Of a DNA stretch of 8,133 nucleotides, positions 1-7,408 are shown in pieces (position 1 is the stretch's first letter; each line of letters begins with the position of its first letter). Both the position numbers and the translations under genes were made by a program. Source of the DNA: Spirochaetaceae bacterium (GTDB lineage: Bacteria > Spirochaetota > Spirochaetia > Treponematales > Breznakiellaceae); assembly GCA_031278295.1 (NCBI GenBank), contig JAITKQ010000134.1:1-8133 (forward strand), in the 5' to 3' direction. The notes beneath the pieces were generated by a model. It saw only the letters and a list, made by a program, of their open reading frames with translations. It ran no database searches and was not told the origin of the DNA.

Positions 1-2
1 GC

Positions 3-56
3 AAGTGGCACACTAAACACGCGGTAGAGGCCGTGGTCTACTACCATTTTTCGTGA
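3..56 (+). CDS. Possible 3' end of an unidentified upstream gene
   Basis: One plus-strand frame is open from the window edge to a TGA at 54-56 and encodes 17 residues ending in AVEAVVYYHFS. The text looks protein-like, but it is too short to identify. The other plus-strand frames close at a TAG at 25-27 and a TAA at 14-16. The segment overlaps a terminator-like hairpin, so it may instead be non-coding. This is a low-confidence partial call. Confidence 0.15.
   Translation, partial: KWHTKHAVEAVVYYHFS
23..51 (+). terminator. Terminator-like hairpin with T-tract
   Basis: GGTAG (23-27) pairs with CTACC (41-45). Further pairing inside is possible with one bulged base, and five T residues follow at 47-51. 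This has the shape of an intrinsic terminator for a plus-strand transcript entering from the left. The stem is short and bulged, so it could be weak or fortuitous. Confidence 0.3.
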
Positions 57-73
57 GTATTTACTAATTCTAA

Positions 74-102
74 CCGCCCTAAAGGGCGGGGTATTAGACC
101 CC
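74..102. repeat. Overlapping palindromes, IS200/IS605-end-like
   Basis: CCGCCCT (74-80) pairs perfectly with AGGGCGG (83-89). GGGGT (88-92) also pairs with ACCCC (98-102). The two stems share bases 88-89, so both cannot form fully at once. Short GC-rich hairpins of the CCGCCCTAAAGGGCGG kind are common near the ends of IS200/IS605-type elements, which use subterminal hairpins for recognition. No tnpA or tnpB is visible in the window, so the assignment is inference. Confidence 0.35.
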
Positions 103-283
103 ACTGCGAATAAATGATCCGCATGTAGAGCGGAACAAGTTGTATCCGTTGCACGAGGTCATCGTGATAAGCATTTCGGCGCTTATCGGCATGGCTGGGT
201 GGCGGGAATACATCGAGCGGTACGGCGAGGCAAATAAGCCCGGCTACAGTGACGCGCTGATTTATGCGAATGCGCCAACGTAG
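101..283 (+). pseudogene. ISAs1-family transposase N-terminal remnant
   Basis: Frame 2 on the plus strand (codons beginning at 104) reads NDPHVERNKLYPLHEVIVIS, followed by a hydrophobic stretch, GMAGW and IERYGEANKPG, and stops at the TAG at 281-283. The order DPR-x-ERxKLYPL, a hydrophobic helix, then GW-x-x-IExYG is the hallmark of the domain at the start of ISAs1 transposases (DDE_Tnp_1_assoc). Only about 50 residues remain. There is no start codon in a sensible position, and the DDE catalytic domain is absent. The fragment appears cut on the left by the palindromic segment and on the right near a 17-base repeat (259-275). It is a scar of a past insertion, not a working gene. Confidence 0.65.
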
Positions 284-309
284 TTGGCCGCCAATCGGCG
301 CGGCCCCAA
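274..309 (-). other. Hairpins just downstream of jetD
   Basis: Read on the minus strand after the jetD stop, GCGGCC (305-300) pairs with GGCCGC (291-286), with two more A-T pairs beyond a bulge. It is followed by GCCAAC-TAC-GTTGGC (288-274), which competes for bases 286-288. Neither stem has a U-tract, so they are not classical intrinsic terminators. They could stabilise the 3' end of the jet mRNA or be part of a dispersed palindromic repeat. Confidence 0.35.
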
Positions 310-310
310 G

Positions 311-1630
311 TTAAGCAGTGCCGCCCCGGTGCGTCTCCGTTTCATCATCCAGCATCGCCTCCTGTTCCAGCCTTACACGGTTTTCGATCAGGTAATTGAT
401 GGTGGAAACACAGTCGGAAAGCTCTTTTGCCGCGGCGAGTGTCCGCAGTTTAGCGGTATATGCCGTTGTTACCGGAATGGTCAGGGCGGCGTATTTGACC
501 AGTTCCCCCTCGTCCATGCGGTAAGGGCGCACATCCTCCCTGATTTCCCGGCGCAGACGGGCAAGCATCGAGAAGCCGCCGTAGTCGATGTCGCCCCAGT
601 GGTACCAGCGGCTGGCCGCCGGCATGGCGGCGGCCAGCGCCCGGAAGAAGCCGCCCCGCGCGGGGCTGAACTGCCCGCCGTGGTATACCACTAGCTCGCG
701 GACGTTTAGGTTTTGGCGGATATAGCTAACATAATTCGCCTTGTTTTCTATCGAAAGCAGGCGGACAAGGTTTGGGGGAAGCTCCAGCCTGCCCCGCTTG
801 AGATCCGGGGAGCTGAGGGAAGCGCCGTACCTGAGAGGCGAGAAGTCAAGCTCTCCCTCGCCGACCCGGCGGGAGTCGCCGTCTGAGTCGAAGTGTATTG
901 CAAGCGGGCCCCGGAATTCGAATACTTCGGGGTAACGGACTATGCCGGCAAAGGCCAGCAGATCCTGATCCGCGCCGTCCTCCTCGCAGCCGGAATAACG
1001 CCGGATGATGTCGAGCAGGCGCTTCTTCACCGAGATTTCAAAAATCTTAGAATCCCCGAAACAGCGTACCGAAAATACCCGCTCCAGAACTTCGGCCCTT
1101 TCCGCCTGCTCATCCACAAACAGCAAAGCCCGAAAGAGGTTTTTCCGTTCCACATCGTCCGAGGGAAGTTTGCCCGTGGGAGAACGTTTACGCGACAAGG
1201 TTTCCCCGCAATCCTCCAGAAAACGGCGCATCCAGGGAGTTTTTATTTTTGCCAGCAGATCCATAAGCTCAAGGCTGATTTCCCCGGCGAGGGTATTTTT
1301 CGGCTTCCTGCCGAGGAAGGAATAGGCGGCGGCGATGGTATCGGCGGTATCGGTGTTAAGGGAAACCTGTGCGATGAGGTGCTTTTCTTCGCCCTTCATC
1401 CAGCGGAAATATACCAGCCCCCGTCCCGCCAGCTCCAGCACCGCGCGGTTAATTTCCTCGCGCTTTTCCGCGTTTTCTATGTTGTAAGGGCTGTAATCGG
1501 AAAGCCCCGAATCGTAAAGCCGTATCTTTATTCTTCTGGACGGGATCGTTCCCGTTTTGAAAAAAACGCTTCCCTCGTACTTGTCCAGCAGCATGGAAAG
1601 CATCTCCTTTCCGGCTGATTCAGTAGGCAT
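311..1630 (-). CDS. jetD: Wadjet nuclease subunit JetD
   Basis: JetD is the nuclease of Wadjet: it cuts circular plasmid DNA that the JetABC motor has captured and extruded. The predicted protein has 439 residues, the usual size for JetD. The N-terminus carries LLDKYEGS (about residues 14-21), a recognisable opening for this family. The C-terminal third is a Toprim/Topo VI-A-like fold: SIENKANY contains the likely metal-binding Glu (E295) and HWGDIDYGGF contains the DxD pair (D347, D349). RLEQEA lies near the C-terminus. No catalytic residue appears lost. I chose the ATG at 1630, which overlaps the jetC stop by 11 bases and has GGAAGAG (1641-1635) four bases upstream. An alternative is ATG 1594, nine bases after a strong AAAGGAG (1610-1604), giving 427 residues. 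The open frame extends to 1729, but that part only overlaps jetC and looks non-native. Last gene of the operon. Confidence 0.93.
   Translation of the reverse strand: MPTESAGKEMLSMLLDKYEGSVFFKTGTIPSRRIKIRLYDSGLSDYSPYNIENAEKREEINRAVLELAGRGLVYFRWMKGEEKHLIAQVSLNTDTADTIAAAYSFLGRKPKNTLAGEISLELMDLLAKIKTPWMRRFLEDCGETLSRKRSPTGKLPSDDVERKNLFRALLFVDEQAERAEVLERVFSVRCFGDSKIFEISVKKRLLDIIRRYSGCEEDGADQDLLAFAGIVRYPEVFEFRGPLAIHFDSDGDSRRVGEGELDFSPLRYGASLSSPDLKRGRLELPPNLVRLLSIENKANYVSYIRQNLNVRELVVYHGGQFSPARGGFFRALAAAMPAASRWYHWGDIDYGGFSMLARLRREIREDVRPYRMDEGELVKYAALTIPVTTAYTAKLRTLAAAKELSDCVSTINYLIENRVRLEQEAMLDDETETHRGGTA
1604..1610 (-). promoter_or_regulatory. Strong internal RBS near jetD start
   Basis: On the minus strand AAAGGAG precedes an ATG at 1594 by nine bases. 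This is a better Shine-Dalgarno and spacing than the GGAAGAG ahead of the ATG at 1630. It leaves two plausible jetD starts, with the difference being 12 residues (MPTESAGKEMLS) before MLLDKYEGS. Confidence 0.45.
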
Positions 1631-4600
1631 AAATCTCTTCCAACGTCGTTTTTTTGCGATCGAAACTGAAGACTTTGACCTCCTTTTTTTCACGGCAGGT
1701 AAGGACGGTCCTGTCGGATTGGGGCGCAATGTCGGCGATCTTGTCGGAAGGGGCGGATAAAATTACCTGAAAGTTAAATTTTCGCAAAAGCTCTATACTG
1801 CTCACGATCCGCTCGCTGTCCATTTTGGAAAACGCTTCGTCAAAGATGATAAGCCGGGCTGTCCCTGCCTTCCTGTCCCTGCCTATACGGTAGAGTTGGG
1901 TAAATGAGGCAAGTACGGCGATGTAGAAAGGGGTCTGGGTTTCGCCGCCGGACTTTTTCCCCATGGTCCTCGACAGACGCTGGGATTCCCCTTCGCTGTT
2001 GGTAACTTCAAGGTCGAACGAAAGGTAGGTACGGTAATCGGTAAAGGCCTGCACCCGCTTCTCGTAGTCATCCCGACCCCCGGCTAGAGCCCCCCCTTCT
2101 TCCGTGATAATGGCGAAAAGCTCCGCTATCTCGTCGTGGTACTTCGCGTTAAACTGTTCCGAAAGCAGGTTGTAGCCCCCCTCAAGCAGCATGGGGTCGA
2201 TGATCATGTCATGGTAGCGTTTATACTCCGGCTTGGGGATTATCCTGAAGCGGTATCGGTCTTCCCCGAAAGAGCTGGAAGACAGGGCCGAGTTTAGCTT
2301 GTCGATCTGCATTTTGGCGTCGCTGATATTATTCTGAAGACGGCTTAAAAAATCTTCCCGAAACTGTTCGTAGGCCTTGTTTCGGGCATCTTCTATTTTT
2401 GTGCGGTATTCGGGAAGCTTGTTCTCCCCCAACTCCCGACGGACGGCTTCCCAGTCATCGTTATTTTCGGTTCCCGTACCATAGCCCATCTTGTAGCGGT
2501 CGTTGTAAACCCGCCTCTGCTCCTTAAGCTCATCCCAAAATTTCTCTTTAGCGTTTTCCGAGCGGCTAAGCTCCCTGGGAAACGCCGTAGCTACCCCGCC
2601 GTAGCCTCCCCTTTCGGTAAATTCTTTCCGGTACCGGGGCTCCCCGCAGGTCTCTACCCAATCGGCGGGGTAAGTTTCCGTGATTTTGGCGCGCACTTTG
2701 TCAAGCTTGTCGTTTAGGGTGGGAAGCGTTACCGTTTCAATGTGTTTTAAATGTTCTTCTTCACTGCCCCGTTCCAAGGTATGTGTTTCCAAATCGGTAT
2801 TGGTTTTTCTAAGCATCCCTTCCAGGATTTTTATACGCTCCGTAAGGGCTTCTATAGCGCTACGGTCAACGGAGGCCAGGTTCTTTTTAAGAACGGCTAT
2901 TTCTTCTTCCAGACGGGGAATATGCTCCATCGCGCCGGCGGCCTTTACCAGGCGGGCCGCTTCGCCATCCCCCGGAATGCCAAGGCTTGAGATCGGGGCC
3001 GCCGCGATCAGCAGGGTTCTCAGCGCGCTCAGGCTGACCCCCAGCCTTGTCAATTCCTGACGCACCGTCTCAAGGAGGAGCAACACCGCGCCCTTTCCGA
3101 TCGCGGGCCTGGCCCAGCGCACGGGATTCATCGCGCGGGCGGTGTAGTTCTGGTACAACATCCCTTCGTCCGTTATCGATGTTTTGAAATTCCGCAACTC
3201 ACCCACCCTGTCGCACTTCATAACCCGCCCAAGTGTATAATCCAAAAAGAGCCGTACCCAGCGATTCTCCGTTTCAATTTCTTCCGCAAGGCTTCCCGCT
3301 TCGGCCTTGGGCGAAAGCCTTTCGATTTTTTCAATGTCCACAAGACCGGTGTTGTAGATAGCCCGTTTGGTTTTTATCGAATCGTACACATGGAGGGCGA
3401 TGTTAAAATGTTCGGGGGCAACGATAAGGTAAAACTTCTGTGTGTGAAGGTAGCCCTCAATCACGTTGCGCCAGCGTTTTTCTCGAATATCCGCGGCCTC
3501 CGCGACCATGAACACCTCGCCCTGTTCACCGGTTTTAAGCCGGATCCGCCCCGCGATTGCCGCCTTCAGATCGATAACTTCCCTAGGAAACCGGTAGACG
3601 CCGCCCCGTAGTGAACGTTCTTCCGCCTCAAGTTCCCGGCGGCTCTGTTCCAGTTTTGTTTCTTCTTCTTTCAACCGTGAGGCAAGGATGTTTGAGCTTA
3701 TTTTAAGGGCGTCCGCCGCCGCCACCCGCGATTTTACGGCCCCTTCACCGGCTGACACGACGGCTTCCGGATCCGCAGGTCTAAAATCGTCAAGTAGGGA
3801 CGCAAAGCGGGAAACCTCTTCCCTGAAATTCAGTATCTGGGGCGCCAGGAGCGGATCAAAGACCTCCATAGGAAGCTGCCCGCTCTCTTTGCCAAGGTAG
3901 GCGGACTTCGTCCTCCATGAAGCAAGCAGCTCCGAAAAACGCCGCGATACGCCATCAAACTCGTTCGCTATATCCCGAATCTCGGTGTCATTGTCCCGAA
4001 TCCGCTTTTCAAGGTGTTCGACAATCCGGGCCGCTTTGTCATTCATCAGCTGATCACGAAGCTGATCCCGTTCCTGTTGCATCTTTTCCAGGCGTTTCTT
4101 TAATTCATCAATGGAGACGAGGAGTTTTGCTACTTTTTCAGCGATCCCTTCCACTTCCGCTTTTTTGTCGCGGATTATGGCGTTTGTTTCGTCTTCCTCC
4201 GCCCTGTCAAGCAGGTACTTGTAGAGGGTTTCATTTTTTTTCTGGGTGTCAAAATTCCGGTAGGCGGCGATGATAAGGTCAAGCTGCCCGATCCGCGCCC
4301 GCAGTACCGCCTCTTCCTCCTCCAGGCGGGTATAGCTGCGGATATTTTCCTGAAGGCCGCTGACGTCCACCGTCTGTGGCGTATCGCAGACAAAGTCGGA
4401 GATGAACCTCTGTATATCCACGTTGGGATCAAAGGAAACCGCCTGTTTGAACAGCCTGCTGAAACGGCTTCCATTCAGGCCGCCAAGCTTGCCGTAAAGG
4501 TCCTCCCGAAAACTCATGTTGGTATCTGTGGTAAAGCAGGAACCTTGGGCATGGCGTTCACGAATCCATGAACGCAGGGCCGCGATGTCCATAGGCTTCC

Positions 4601-5036
4601 GTCCGGCCCTCGTGTCGATGAATTTATGCTCCGGAAGCCCGTCGTTAAAGCGGAAGAAAAGCCTGTTATAATCGTTCTCGGAATACACATCGAAGCAGCA
4701 CCCGGCGGTAAAGGAGCATTGCTTTTCATCATCAAAGAATTCCAGCGCAATGTAGCTGGTAAATCTGCCATTACGCAGATACTTGAAACCGGAATCCTCA
4801 TCGTCCCCCAGTTCACCCAAAAGATAGCCCCTGAGGGTACGGCTGTTCTTTCCGCTCGCCGCCTTGTTGAAGGAATTCCCCGAAGTATCCGCAAGCAACA
4901 CCAGCTGGAGGGCGTCGATAATCGTGGATTTTCCGGAGGCGTTCTTTCCCGTAAGAAAGTTGATCGAATCAAATTCAATCACCTCGTGAATGAAGTAATG
5001 CCAATGGGTGAGCAGCAGCTTTTTTAGGATTTTCAC
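1620..5036 (-). CDS. jetC: Wadjet SMC-like ATPase JetC
   Basis: JetC is the SMC/MukB-like motor of Wadjet. Two copies dimerise through ATP-bound heads and extrude DNA loops together with JetA and JetB. The protein has 1138 residues. The N-terminal half-head has Walker A GKNASGKST (30-38). Charged heptad-like segments at about 230-375 and 700-900 form the coiled-coil arms. The middle region, about 480-665, is the hinge-like domain and includes RWRNVIEGYLHTQKFYLIV, typical of this family. The C-terminal half-head has the signature SGGE (1029-1032) and Walker B LIIFDE (1062-1067), with E1067 the probable catalytic base. Start is GTG at 5036, sharing GTGA with the jetB stop, with GGAG (5047-5044) seven bases upstream. 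No frameshift or premature stop is seen. Distant relatives are the SbcC/Rad50/MukB ATPases; the neighbours make Wadjet the clear choice. Confidence 0.95.
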   Translation of the reverse strand: MKILKKLLLTHWHYFIHEVIEFDSINFLTGKNASGKSTIIDALQLVLLADTSGNSFNKAASGKNSRTLRGYLLGELGDDEDSGFKYLRNGRFTSYIALEFFDDEKQCSFTAGCCFDVYSENDYNRLFFRFNDGLPEHKFIDTRAGRKPMDIAALRSWIRERHAQGSCFTTDTNMSFREDLYGKLGGLNGSRFSRLFKQAVSFDPNVDIQRFISDFVCDTPQTVDVSGLQENIRSYTRLEEEEAVLRARIGQLDLIIAAYRNFDTQKKNETLYKYLLDRAEEDETNAIIRDKKAEVEGIAEKVAKLLVSIDELKKRLEKMQQERDQLRDQLMNDKAARIVEHLEKRIRDNDTEIRDIANEFDGVSRRFSELLASWRTKSAYLGKESGQLPMEVFDPLLAPQILNFREEVSRFASLLDDFRPADPEAVVSAGEGAVKSRVAAADALKISSNILASRLKEEETKLEQSRRELEAEERSLRGGVYRFPREVIDLKAAIAGRIRLKTGEQGEVFMVAEAADIREKRWRNVIEGYLHTQKFYLIVAPEHFNIALHVYDSIKTKRAIYNTGLVDIEKIERLSPKAEAGSLAEEIETENRWVRLFLDYTLGRVMKCDRVGELRNFKTSITDEGMLYQNYTARAMNPVRWARPAIGKGAVLLLLETVRQELTRLGVSLSALRTLLIAAAPISSLGIPGDGEAARLVKAAGAMEHIPRLEEEIAVLKKNLASVDRSAIEALTERIKILEGMLRKTNTDLETHTLERGSEEEHLKHIETVTLPTLNDKLDKVRAKITETYPADWVETCGEPRYRKEFTERGGYGGVATAFPRELSRSENAKEKFWDELKEQRRVYNDRYKMGYGTGTENNDDWEAVRRELGENKLPEYRTKIEDARNKAYEQFREDFLSRLQNNISDAKMQIDKLNSALSSSSFGEDRYRFRIIPKPEYKRYHDMIIDPMLLEGGYNLLSEQFNAKYHDEIAELFAIITEEGGALAGGRDDYEKRVQAFTDYRTYLSFDLEVTNSEGESQRLSRTMGKKSGGETQTPFYIAVLASFTQLYRIGRDRKAGTARLIIFDEAFSKMDSERIVSSIELLRKFNFQVILSAPSDKIADIAPQSDRTVLTCREKKEVKVFSFDRKKTTLEEIYAY

Positions 5037-5707
5037 GGGGCGTCTCCGTCGGCGTCCCCGCTGTCCGCCGCGTATTCCGCCGCCCCGCCCTCTTCCGCCA
5101 TCTCCTGAATTTCGCGGTAAATATCGTTTAGACCCTGGTTTGTAATTATCGAAAGAATTGACGGGAGAATCAGTATACGGTTTCCCTCGCCGTCCCAGGG
5201 CGAACTTTCCACCTTCCTTATAATGTTGAAATGCGCCAGGGTCCGCTGGGCTTCGATCCGTTCCTTTTTCGTGGTTTCTTTCCCCGTCTTGCCCCTTTCC
5301 AAAAGCCCGTACGTGCGCATCCTTTCGACAACATCGGTGGTACTGGTGGGGATTACATTTCTATAGCTTCCCGCGTCTTCCCGTTTTTCCTCGTAGATCA
5401 AACGGCACATGTACAGGAACAGCGTGGTAAACCGGTCCAGCCTGAAACGGTTATGATCGTAGCGGCTGTACAGGGAGATAACGCCGTAGTTGTCATCCCT
5501 CTCGATACCCCAGCCGGAAAGATCAAAATATTCCTTGAACAGGCCAAAAAGACGGGATACGATCTGGTAATCGCGGGCGGGCAGCGTCATCTGCCGGGAA
5601 GGCTGGTACTCGTCGCGCACCATGTAGGTATGGGACAAGAGATAGTTTGCTAGCCGGCGAAAGTCTTCTTTGTCGCCGCTGTTAAGTTTTTCATACTCTT
5701 CAAGCAT
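5033..5707 (-). CDS. jetB: Wadjet KITE-like subunit JetB
   Basis: JetB is the MukE-like (KITE, DUF4194-type) accessory subunit. It binds the JetA kleisin and DNA, and helps close the SMC ring. The protein has 224 residues. Features fitting the family include the early FRRLANYLLSHTYMVRDEY (about 16-34), FGLFKEYFDLSGWGIERDD (about 54-72), YSRYDHNRFRLDRFTTLFLY, and a C-terminal winged-helix-like part ending ILILPSILSIIT. The last 20 or so residues are a low-complexity acidic and Ala/Gly tail (EEGGAAEYAADSGDADGDAP), probably disordered. The ATG at 5707 overlaps the jetA stop (ATGCTTGA) and the stop overlaps the jetC GTG, so translation is coupled on both sides. The ribosome site ahead of it is weak (GGCGGAAC), consistent with re-initiation after jetA. 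Confidence 0.92.
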   Translation of the reverse strand: MLEEYEKLNSGDKEDFRRLANYLLSHTYMVRDEYQPSRQMTLPARDYQIVSRLFGLFKEYFDLSGWGIERDDNYGVISLYSRYDHNRFRLDRFTTLFLYMCRLIYEEKREDAGSYRNVIPTSTTDVVERMRTYGLLERGKTGKETTKKERIEAQRTLAHFNIIRKVESSPWDGEGNRILILPSILSIITNQGLNDIYREIQEMAEEGGAAEYAADSGDADGDAP

Positions 5708-7151
5708 GTTCCGCCGCGCCTTTTTTGCTGAACCTCATCCGTGGAATAACATAGCCGTTGACATTGACCCGCTCCCCCCGCACTTCCACTGTATAATTCA
5801 TGCCCCGCTCACGGGAACGGACAATGGCGAGAATCAGCAGGATGAAGTCCGTGTCGTTGTTGATGGGAAGCTCTTCGCTTTTCACCGTGGTTTTGCCCGA
5901 TTCAAAAAAAGATTCCACAAACTTACGTATCCTTTCCGGTGGATACACGTTTTTCATCTGCGCCGCAAGGCTTTCCATCGCTTCGAATGACAGCGTCCCG
6001 CCCTCGGCGATTTCAAGGGCTTCGCCGTTTATCCTGCGGTTTAACATATTCCTGTGGTAAAAGGATCTGCCGTCTATGAAGTCCTGACGGTATGCCTTGA
6101 TATGTCCCCGTAATTTCACGTATAAATCTGATTTAACAGCTTCCCGCCGGGACTTGTCGGGCAGCGTGACCGCCGCGGAATACGTCTTAAAAATCTCAAG
6201 CAGCTTTCCTTTTATACTCTGGTCGGCGGTCATCATGTATGTCATCTTTTCGATGGAGCTCTTGGTGTAGGCCCCGTGCTTCCGGTCAATTTCGTTGATG
6301 ATACCCCCGATAAGAGCGTAGGTATCCTGCACATACTCAATGGCGGAAAGAATTTCCTTTTCGGCGTCCTCTTCTTCTCCGTACTTCCGCACCGCCATGG
6401 CCCGATCCCGCATCCCGCTTAAAAGCGCTTCGTCCTCCTGAATACCCGCCAGCAATTCCCGGACCGGCGACATATACCGGTAAAAAGAATCCATTGTTTT
6501 TATCGGATGGTAGATGCGGTCCGTCATCGGTTTGTACTTCTCAAAATGATTTTCCAAAAGTTCGTTTATGTTGTTCTGCTCCTGTATACGTCTGATATAG
6601 GCGCGTATGTTGTGGTAAAGGCTTTTCAGCTCGTACACCAGGGTTTCGGTATTTCGCTTCGCGGCAAGAATCGCTTCGTAGGACTCTCGCGGCTGTTCAT
6701 GCGCCGCCTGCCTCAGCGCGGAATATGTGGAAAACACCAAGGAGCTGTACTCGTGTATCCGCTCGTCCCTCATCTCGTCCAGAAGCTGCATCATCCTGAT
6801 CGCATAGTCCCTGGGTGTGATGATTTCGATAAACGAACCGTCCGCTGTCTCACGATCCGCCCATCCGGTCTTTACGATCCTGGCAAGGATAAGCCGCGCC
6901 TTGGTATGGGAGTTGAGGGCGCCTTCCCCCGCCACGGCGTCCGGTATGTCCGGACTCTCGTCCTCCTTTTCAACTATAAAATTCCTGTACTCTATGCGGG
7001 AGGCAAGGGAGGCTGTATAGTCGCTTACCGGTATGTTGAGGTCATGTTTAAGGTATTCGTTCAGCAGCATCAGCGCGTCAAAATATATTTCCCTGTTTCC
7101 GGAGGAGAGTATCGAGAAAAAATTACCGGGAATGAGAGAAAAAATGTTCAC
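5700..7151 (-). CDS. jetA: Wadjet kleisin subunit JetA, type II-like
   Basis: JetA is the MukF-like kleisin that bridges the JetC heads and carries JetB. The predicted protein has 483 residues. It opens with NIFSLIPGNFFSILSSGNRE, a characteristic start of the DUF5716-type JetA of non-type-I Wadjet. A winged-helix-like segment follows at about 80-125, then a long helical segment (about 160-210), then HFEKYKPMTDRIYHPIKTMD near residue 202. A C-terminal winged-helix-like part (about 430-475) contains FILLILAIVRSRERGMNYTV. I place the start at GTG 7151, not at the upstream codon 7178, because AAAGGTGG (7163-7156) sits four bases before the GTG and the family motif begins immediately after. It is the first gene of the operon. 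Type II is favoured by JetA and JetB type, but types II and III were not separated by any search. Confidence 0.88.
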   Translation of the reverse strand: MNIFSLIPGNFFSILSSGNREIYFDALMLLNEYLKHDLNIPVSDYTASLASRIEYRNFIVEKEDESPDIPDAVAGEGALNSHTKARLILARIVKTGWADRETADGSFIEIITPRDYAIRMMQLLDEMRDERIHEYSSLVFSTYSALRQAAHEQPRESYEAILAAKRNTETLVYELKSLYHNIRAYIRRIQEQNNINELLENHFEKYKPMTDRIYHPIKTMDSFYRYMSPVRELLAGIQEDEALLSGMRDRAMAVRKYGEEEDAEKEILSAIEYVQDTYALIGGIINEIDRKHGAYTKSSIEKMTYMMTADQSIKGKLLEIFKTYSAAVTLPDKSRREAVKSDLYVKLRGHIKAYRQDFIDGRSFYHRNMLNRRINGEALEIAEGGTLSFEAMESLAAQMKNVYPPERIRKFVESFFESGKTTVKSEELPINNDTDFILLILAIVRSRERGMNYTVEVRGERVNVNGYVIPRMRFSKKGAAEHA

Positions 7152-7155
7152 CGCA

Positions 7156-7163
7156 CCACCTTT
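7156..7163 (-). promoter_or_regulatory. jetA ribosome binding site
   Basis: AAAGGTGG on the minus strand lies four bases upstream of the GTG at 7151. It supports the shorter jetA start, since the upstream open frame (start at 7178) runs through this site and has no comparable SD. Confidence 0.6.
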
Positions 7164-7168
7164 TGCAG

Positions 7169-7197
7169 AACATACCACGATACGGCAAAAAAGTGAA
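7169..7197 (-). promoter_or_regulatory. Candidate jetA promoter
   Basis: On the minus strand TTCACT (7197-7192, 4 of 6 to TTGACA) is followed after 17 bases by TATGTT (7174-7169, 4 of 6 to TATAAT), with a TG one base before the -10 box (extended -10). Transcription would start near 7162, leaving a leader of only about 10 bases that includes little more than the SD. A promoter further upstream is equally possible. Confidence 0.35.
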
Positions 7198-7213
7198 GCG
7201 CCCCGACAGGGAG

Positions 7214-7246
7214 GCGCAAAATTTGCGCGTAAATTTTGCGCGTAAA
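7214..7246. promoter_or_regulatory. Operator-like palindrome with tandem repeat
   Basis: GCGCAAAATTT (7214-7224) and AAATTTTGCGC (7231-7241) form a perfect 11-base inverted repeat around a six-base centre. The 12-mer TTTGCGCGTAAA also occurs twice in direct orientation, at 7222-7233 and 7235-7246, with a 13-base period. The block lies 63 to 95 bases upstream of the jetA GTG and just upstream of the candidate -35. A dimeric transcription factor could bind here. No regulator gene lies in the window. Confidence 0.45.
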
Positions 7247-7261
7247 CCTGTTTGCGTGGTA

Positions 7262-7408
7262 TTAAACCCCGCCGGAATTAAGAACACACAAAAAAACAAA
7301 ATCGGGGGCGTTTTTGAAAACAACCCTGTCAGGGCGTCCCTTTTTGGGAACATATAAGCGCGCCATACCAACGCCTTCCAGCTCAAGCAGTTTTATCTTT
7401 CGTTCCAT
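7262..7408 (-). CDS. Possible 48-residue small ORF upstream of jetA
   Basis: An ATG at 7408 opens a 48-codon frame beginning MERKIKLLELEGVGMARLYV and ending at a TAA (7264-7262). The same frame is open without any ATG, GTG or TTG back to 7513, where it reads RGLSGPRRGARRQRSAGG. The charged N-terminal text looks protein-like. The GGAG ahead of the ATG is only two bases away, and a better GGAAGG precedes the internal ATG at codon 15. It is unidentified. It could be a small leader gene, the tail of a broken gene, or a chance frame in a GC-rich repeat. Confidence 0.2.
   Translation of the reverse strand: MERKIKLLELEGVGMARLYVPKKGRPDRVVFKNAPDFVFLCVLNSGGV
7324..7348. repeat. Short palindromes in the jetA leader
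   Basis: CCCTG-T-CAGGG (7324-7334) is an 11-base palindrome, followed by TCCC-TTTTT-GGGA (7337-7349). A related GCGCC...GGCGC stem around CCGACAGGG lies at 7198-7217. They are too short to call terminators with confidence, but they could shape the 5' region if transcription starts upstream. Confidence 0.25.

Noticed and set aside
893..1618. Long plus-strand open frame across jetD
   Set aside because: It is complementary to the conserved JetD protein, has no recognisable domain and no supporting ribosome site.
1631..1729. N-terminal extension of jetD by 33 residues
   Set aside because: The extension lies wholly inside the end of jetC, reads as a basic low-quality sequence, and the family motif begins shortly after the ATG at 1630.
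7198..7250. CRISPR-like repeat structure
   Set aside because: Only two 12-base copies with a one-base gap occur and there are no spacers, so it is a tandem repeat or operator rather than an array.
7267..7315. Possible intrinsic terminator (CCCCG with CGGGG, then TTTTT)
   Set aside because: The loop would be over 30 bases and the stem only five pairs, so it is not credible as a terminator without further support.
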